Positions 35,881 through 42,849 of a stretch of DNA of 42,849 nucleotides are shown here, piece by piece. Below the pieces are notes generated by a model. The model worked only from the letters and a program-made list of their open reading frames with translations. It was not told the DNA's origin and made no database searches. Positions within the stretch are counted from its first letter, which is position 1; every line of letters starts with the position of its first letter. The translations under genes were made by a program, and so were the position numbers. Origin of the DNA: Acidimicrobiaceae bacterium (GTDB lineage Bacteria; Actinomycetota; Acidimicrobiia; Acidimicrobiales; Aldehydirespiratoraceae); assembly GCA_026708645.1 (NCBI GenBank), contig JAPOUM010000042.1:1-42849 (forward strand). Direction: 5' to 3'.

Positions 35881-37212
35881 GTGCCGGACACTCACAAACC
35901 AGGCGAGTCCGCCGAATCGGCAGGCGCGGACGCAGGCGCCGTCGGAGGTGCGGACAAGGCGACCAACGAGACACCAGGCGACGCAGCAGACGCAGACGGG
36001 GCCGGCGCTGCAGGCGAGAACGCTGCCGAGACTGCTTCACCGACCGACACGACGTCCCTGGCTGCGATGGCAATACCGAATGAGGGGGCAACAGTCCGCC
36101 CAGACACGACGAAGATGCCAGGCTGGGTCAAACGGGCCATCGTCTGGTTCTGGCTCGGGGGGCTGATCGCCTTCTACTTCGTCGACGTGGTGAGCTCGCT
36201 GCGCAGCCTGCTCACCGTGATCGTGGTGTCGCTGTTCGTGGCTTTCGCTTTTGAGCCGGCGGTCAACTGGATGGCCGGCCGCGGCGTCCGCCGAGGCTTG
36301 GCGACAGCCGCCGTGTTCATTTTCGTGGCGCTGCTGGCGGCGAGCTTCTCGGCCGTGATCGGAACAGCCCTGGCCAACGAGGTCAACTTCTTGATCGACA
36401 ACGCTCCCGGCTACATCGACGACATCGAGGAGTGGCTCAACGACACCTTCAACTCGGATTTCGACTTCGACAACCTGCGCGACGAGTTCCTCGAAGAGGG
36501 CGGCGTCGAGAACCTCGCCAGCCGCTTCGCCGACGACGTCGTCAACGCGGGCACCACCCTGGCGAATCTGATCTTCCAGCTTTTCACGGTTGTGTTGTTC
36601 ACCTTTTATCTGCTGGCCGAAGGCCCCAAGCTGCGCCGCATGATCGGGTCGCGGCTGACCGCTCGCCGAGCCGCGGTCGTCACCGAGATCTGGGACTTGT
36701 CGATGAACAAGACCGGCGGCTACATCTACTCGCGCACGATCCTGGCATTGATATCGGGGTTCGTGCATTGGGCGGCCTTCGCTCTGCTCGACGTGCCCTC
36801 ACCGGTGGCTTTGGCCATGTGGGTGGGGGTCGTGTCGCAGTTCATTCCCGCGATCGGCGCCTACGTCGCCGGGGTGCTGCCGGTGCTGATCGCGCTGCTG
36901 CACGAGCCGAGCACCGGACTGTGGACGCTGGTGGTGATCGTCGCTTATCAGCAGATCGAGAACTATGTCCTGTCGCCGCGCATCTCGGCGCGCACCATGG
37001 AAATTCATGCTGCTCTGGCGTTCGGATCGGTGATCGCAGGCACCGCTGTGATGGGGATCGTGGGCGCCTTCCTGGCGTTGCCGGTGGCCGCCATAGCCCA
37101 AGCCTTCATCTCCAGCTGGCTGGATCAACGCGGCGTCCCTGCCGAGCCTACCGATGAACAATCCGCCGAAGCGTCGCCGACCGAGCCGATAGATCCGCCC
37201 GAAACCGACTGA
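35881..37212 (+). CDS. AI-2E family membrane permease
   Basis: Integral membrane protein of the AI-2 exporter (YdiK/PerM/TqsA) family; the true substrate of most members is unknown. The 443-aa product has a disordered N-terminal ~80 residues rich in Ala, Asp and Thr. About eight membrane segments follow (AIVWFWLGGLIAFYFVDVV, LLTVIVVSLFVAFAFEPAVN, AAVFIFVALLAASFSAVIG and others), with the amphipathic FLIDNAPGYIDDIEEWLND region between. The conserved C-terminal block includes PAIGAYVAGVLPVLIALL and VVIVAYQQIENYVLSPRISA. It starts at GTG 35881 with no Shine-Dalgarno, so probably leaderless. Monocistronic. Confidence 0.9.
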   Translation: MPDTHKPGESAESAGADAGAVGGADKATNETPGDAADADGAGAAGENAAETASPTDTTSLAAMAIPNEGATVRPDTTKMPGWVKRAIVWFWLGGLIAFYFVDVVSSLRSLLTVIVVSLFVAFAFEPAVNWMAGRGVRRGLATAAVFIFVALLAASFSAVIGTALANEVNFLIDNAPGYIDDIEEWLNDTFNSDFDFDNLRDEFLEEGGVENLASRFADDVVNAGTTLANLIFQLFTVVLFTFYLLAEGPKLRRMIGSRLTARRAAVVTEIWDLSMNKTGGYIYSRTILALISGFVHWAAFALLDVPSPVALAMWVGVVSQFIPAIGAYVAGVLPVLIALLHEPSTGLWTLVVIVAYQQIENYVLSPRISARTMEIHAALAFGSVIAGTAVMGIVGAFLALPVAAIAQAFISSWLDQRGVPAEPTDEQSAEASPTEPIDPPETD

Positions 37213-37297
37213 CCCGCCTGCGCCTCCACTGCCGCATCTTTGTTTTTGATATTACTTTCTTGAATCTGCTGCTCGGGTTCGGCAGGATAGTTGAGAG

Positions 37298-37326
37298 GCG
37301 TGATCGTCCGAACGCGACGATCACGC
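37298..37326. terminator. Perfect hairpin between convergent AI-2E and ATPase genes
   Basis: An 11-bp perfect stem GCGTGATCGTC (37298-37308) / GACGATCACGC (37316-37326) with a 7-nt loop, overlapping the last codons of the minus-strand ATPase gene. A T-rich stretch (about 37232-37266) lies on the AI-2E side. Likely a bidirectional transcription end. Confidence 0.6.
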
Positions 37327-38658
37327 ATCCCACAGGCAAGACAGCGGCAGAGCCGCGATGCGGTCGCTGAGCCTGTGCGGATGCCAGCCCGTGTACAACA
37401 CGATGCCAGTTTCGAAGCGCTCACCGATCAGGTCACGCAACCAGGCCAGCGACTTGCCGTCATCAGGCCTGACTGTGGCCGCTGCCTTTACCTCCACTGC
37501 GATCAGACGACCGTCGGGACGCTCGATCAGCAGATCGATCTCACGCTTGCGCGAGTCTCGGTAGTGGCAGAATCGCAAATCAGGGGCCACTGCCTGCGCT
37601 TGTCTGCGCAACTCAGCGAACACGAAAGATTCGTGCAATTGTCCCCGTTCGCGTGTCGCCGGATCGCTGAGCGACTCAGAGGTCACACCGAGCATCGCCG
37701 CTGCCAGGCCCGAATCCGTGACGTGGACTTTGGACCTGCGCTTGGCCCGTGTCGGAGCCGACGCAGCCCAACCATCAAGACGGCATACGAGATGCGTCAT
37801 CTCAAGATAAGCGAGGTAGTCGGCAGTCGTTTCGATGCTGCCGAATCCCATGTCACGGTGAAGGTCTTGCATGACGAGTTCCCCGGCGGTGCGAGCCGCC
37901 ACCGCGCGCAACAGTCGCGGAAGTTCGCTCGAACGCCTTGCCCCAGTCAACTCGACGATGTCGCGGGTCACCAACGTGTGAACGTACGATTGGAACCAGA
38001 GCTGCCGGTCGGCCTCTGACAGACCTGTCACCTCCGGATAGCCGCCACGACATACTCGCTCGGCGTAATGAGAACGGTCGAGCGGAGCGTATGAAGCCGC
38101 TGTGAGATGCTCGAGACTTTCTTGCGCGTTGCTGAGCAACCGCGTCAACAACCCGCCGGGTCGGCCGCATATTTCCACCTCCGACAGCGGTGCCAACTCG
38201 AAGAACGCTGCACGCCCGGCGAGAGACTCCGACAAAACCGGAACATGCAGGAAGCCCGCCGAGCTTGTGAGCAGGAACTGGCCAGGTGCTGGATCGGCAT
38301 CCACAGCCAGTTTGATCGCTCTGACCAAGTCGTCACCGCCGCGCTGCACCTCGTCGATGACGGTGGGGCGTGTGCGTCCGCTCACGAAGCCCGTCGGATC
38401 TTCGCGAGCGAGCGCAGCCATGGTCGGCTCGTCGAGACTCAGGAACGACTGGCCAAGGGTCACGGGCCTGCCACCAAGGGTCACGGGCCTGCCATCAAGG
38501 GTCACGGGCCTGCCACCAGGAGCTATCTGGCGCGCCAATGTGGTTTTGCCCGACTGGCGTGGCCCCGACAAGACCACGATCCGAAACGTCTCAAGCGCTT
38601 TTCGCAGAACCGGCTCTATCTGGCGCGGCACAAACCCTTGCACAGGCACAGGCGGCAT
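37321..38658 (-). CDS. AAA-type ATPase with C-terminal DUF4143 domain
   Basis: Member of the large ATP-binding protein family with an N-terminal AAA_14 domain and a C-terminal DUF4143 domain related to nucleases; cellular role unknown. The 445-aa product has Walker A SGPRQSGKTTLA (K38), Walker B PTVIDEVQRGG, FLLTSSAGFL (sensor) and LAPLSEVEI. The DUF4143 part has FVFAELRRQAQA, FCHYRDSRKREIDLLIERPD and LIAVEVKAA, the D-E-K pattern of PD-(D/E)xK-like nucleases. Between Walker A and SLDEP there are three copies of a seven-residue unit GRPVTL(D/G)G. Such genes are often horizontally mobile and act as accessory cargo. It starts at ATG 38658, with an AT-rich promoter region upstream. Confidence 0.88.
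   Translation of the reverse strand: MPPVPVQGFVPRQIEPVLRKALETFRIVVLSGPRQSGKTTLARQIAPGGRPVTLDGRPVTLGGRPVTLGQSFLSLDEPTMAALAREDPTGFVSGRTRPTVIDEVQRGGDDLVRAIKLAVDADPAPGQFLLTSSAGFLHVPVLSESLAGRAAFFELAPLSEVEICGRPGGLLTRLLSNAQESLEHLTAASYAPLDRSHYAERVCRGGYPEVTGLSEADRQLWFQSYVHTLVTRDIVELTGARRSSELPRLLRAVAARTAGELVMQDLHRDMGFGSIETTADYLAYLEMTHLVCRLDGWAASAPTRAKRRSKVHVTDSGLAAAMLGVTSESLSDPATRERGQLHESFVFAELRRQAQAVAPDLRFCHYRDSRKREIDLLIERPDGRLIAVEVKAAATVRPDDGKSLAWLRDLIGERFETGIVLYTGWHPHRLSDRIAALPLSCLWDA
38455..38517 (-). repeat. Three tandem 21-nt units inside the ATPase gene
   Basis: Three in-frame 21-nt units, each beginning AAGGGTCACGGGCCTGCCA on the plus strand, differing by one base. They encode GRPVTL(D/G)G. 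The frame is kept at any copy number because 21 is a multiple of three. Confidence 0.9.
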
Positions 38659-38722
38659 GAATACATGCTACCAGTAGTTTTAACTATTAGCTAGTAGTAG
38701 TTTTACCAACAAGCTAATTGAA
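38659..38722 (-). promoter_or_regulatory. AT-rich promoter region of the ATPase gene with paired operator-like repeats
   Basis: On the minus strand TTGTTG, a 17-nt gap and TAATAG form a candidate promoter about 30 nt before the ATG. Two copies of TAAAACTACT (plus strand AGTAGTTTTA at 38673-38682 and 38696-38705) lie 23 nt apart, about two helical turns, overlapping the promoter. A perfect TATAAT also occurs at 38728-38723. The composition is far more AT-rich than anything nearby. Confidence 0.4.
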
Positions 38723-38725
38723 ATT

Positions 38726-38803
38726 ATATCCACCTCGGCGATACCCACCTCGGCTATGTCCACCCGCGGCTATGTCCACCTCTGCGTATGTCCACCCTCG
38801 GCG
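38726..38803. repeat. Five tandem 15-16-nt units next to rpsJ
   Basis: Units of the form AT(A/G)TCCACCTCGGC(G/T), two of 15 nt and three of 16 nt, starting at 38726, 38741, 38756, 38772 and 38788. They end just before a run of 12 G (38811-38822) that abuts the rpsJ stop codon. They mark the junction between the inserted genes and the ribosomal locus. Confidence 0.85.
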
Positions 38804-38822
38804 GACAGCCGGGGGGGGGGGG

Positions 38823-39146
38823 TCAGGTCTGCTGGACTTTGAGTTCGATGTCCACGCCTGCGGGGACTTCTAGGCGCTGCAGCGTGTCGACGGTCTTCTT
38901 GTTGGGTTCGAGAATGTCCAGCAGGCGCTTGTGGACGTGCATCTCGAAGTGCTCGCGAGAGTCCTTGTCCTTGAAAGGCGACCGCACCACGGTGAAGCGG
39001 TGCTTCTCGGTGGGCAGAGGCACAGGGCCGCGGAACTCGGCTTGAGTGCGCTTCACCGTCTCGACGATCTTCTTGGTGGACTGGTCGAGGATCTCGTGGT
39101 CGTAGGCCTTGAGCCTTATACGAACTCTCTGCTTGGCCGCTGCCAC
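38823..39146 (-). CDS. rpsJ: Ribosomal protein S10
   Basis: 30S head protein, also NusE in antitermination complexes. The 107-aa product has [20 protein letters not shown], the S10 core, with [20 protein letters not shown] and [20 protein letters not shown]. It starts at GTG 39146, 45 nt after tuf. Normally rplC follows within tens of nucleotides, but here a G12 tract and a minisatellite follow the stop and the next ribosomal gene is 7.9 kb downstream. Confidence 0.97.
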   Translation of the reverse strand: MAAAKQRVRIRLKAYDHEILDQSTKKIVETVKRTQAEFRGPVPLPTEKHRFTVVRSPFKDKDSREHFEMHVHKRLLDILEPNKKTVDTLQRLEVPAGVDIELKVQQT

Positions 39147-39161
39147 AAGAACCTCGCCTTC

Positions 39162-39191
39162 GATGATCAGGTGTTACTTGATGATCAGGTG

Positions 39192-39197
<6 letters not shown>
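39162..39197 (-). repeat. 18-nt tandem duplication across the tuf stop codon
   Basis: Two copies of GATGATCAGGTGTTACTT (plus strand) at 39162-39179 and 39180-39197. On the coding strand each contains ATCATCAAGTAA, so the tuf C-terminal Ile-Ile-Lys-stop is repeated once after the true stop. Confidence 0.9.
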
Positions 39198-40379
<1,182 letters not shown>

Positions 40380-40419
40380 GGGTGTTCCCTCTTGTGGTCG
40401 GTTGGTTGAGGACTTCGGA

Positions 40420-42849
<2,430 letters not shown>

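Noticed and set aside
38726..38803. CRISPR array
   Set aside because: Units are 15-16 nt and directly adjacent, with no spacers; this is a minisatellite.
30960..38822. Integrative element with defined ends
   Set aside because: No integrase, transposase, tRNA target or matching terminal repeats found; an insertion is inferred only from the split operon.

Overview
The window is high-GC bacterial DNA that reads as part of an actinobacterial chromosome. The str/S10/spc/alpha ribosomal loci, the short zinc-less adenylate kinase, the 61-aa zinc-type S14, the CIRCE-controlled groES-groEL pair and the nnr-alr-tsaE-tsaB-tsaD order all fit Actinomycetota. A deep-branching lineage such as Acidimicrobiia is my inference; no rRNA lies in the window to prove it. 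No rRNA, tRNA, CRISPR array, transposase or integrase was recognised.

Layout. The left edge (1-349, minus) is the N-terminus of a secreted repeat protein, followed by a gene-poor stretch with C homopolymers. Pyruvate carboxylase (844-4248, plus) converges on a minus-strand block that is transcribed nnr, alr, tsaE, tsaB, tsaD, groES, groEL (12194 down to 4533). Between tsaB and tsaD, where actinobacteria usually carry rimI, there is a broken antitoxin-toxin remnant on the plus strand. rplM-rpsI-glmM (12475-14798) runs on the plus strand, opposite to both neighbours. From 14990 to 30959 the minus strand carries a nearly gapless run, in transcription order rplC-rplD-rplW-rplB-rpsS-rplV-rpsC-rplP-rpmC-rpsQ-rplN-rplX-rplE-rpsN-rpsH-rplF-rplR-rpsE-rpmD-rplO-secY-adk-infA-rpmJ-rpsM-rpsK-rpsD-rpoA-rplQ-truA. 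Many junctions are ATGA stop/start overlaps.

The most striking feature is at 30960-38822. About 7.9 kb of non-ribosomal DNA separates rplC from rpsJ, which are normally adjacent. The insert holds a sterol delta14-reductase-family membrane protein and a CYP51 sterol 14-alpha-demethylase in tandem (together a C-14 demethylation module), a CMAH-like metallo-beta-lactamase-fold protein, an AI-2E-family permease and an AAA/DUF4143 ATPase. Beyond it, rpsJ, tuf and fusA continue on the minus strand to a poly-C tract at the right edge that is probably an assembly artefact.

How the genes work together. The ribosomal, EF-Tu, EF-G, IF-1, RNA polymerase alpha and SecY genes form the usual translation, transcription and export core. 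TsaB, TsaD and TsaE act together in tRNA t6A synthesis. Nnr and Alr repair NAD(P)HX and make D-alanine; GlmM feeds peptidoglycan. CYP51 and the delta14-reductase would act in sequence on a 14-methyl sterol. No squalene epoxidase, oxidosqualene cyclase or C-4 demethylase is present here.

Two patterns cross gene boundaries. First, short tandem duplications, several with a 15-nt period, recur in spacers and in the extended acidic tails of L4 and L22. Second, infA appears to start at CTG, set 8 nt after a perfect AGGAGG.
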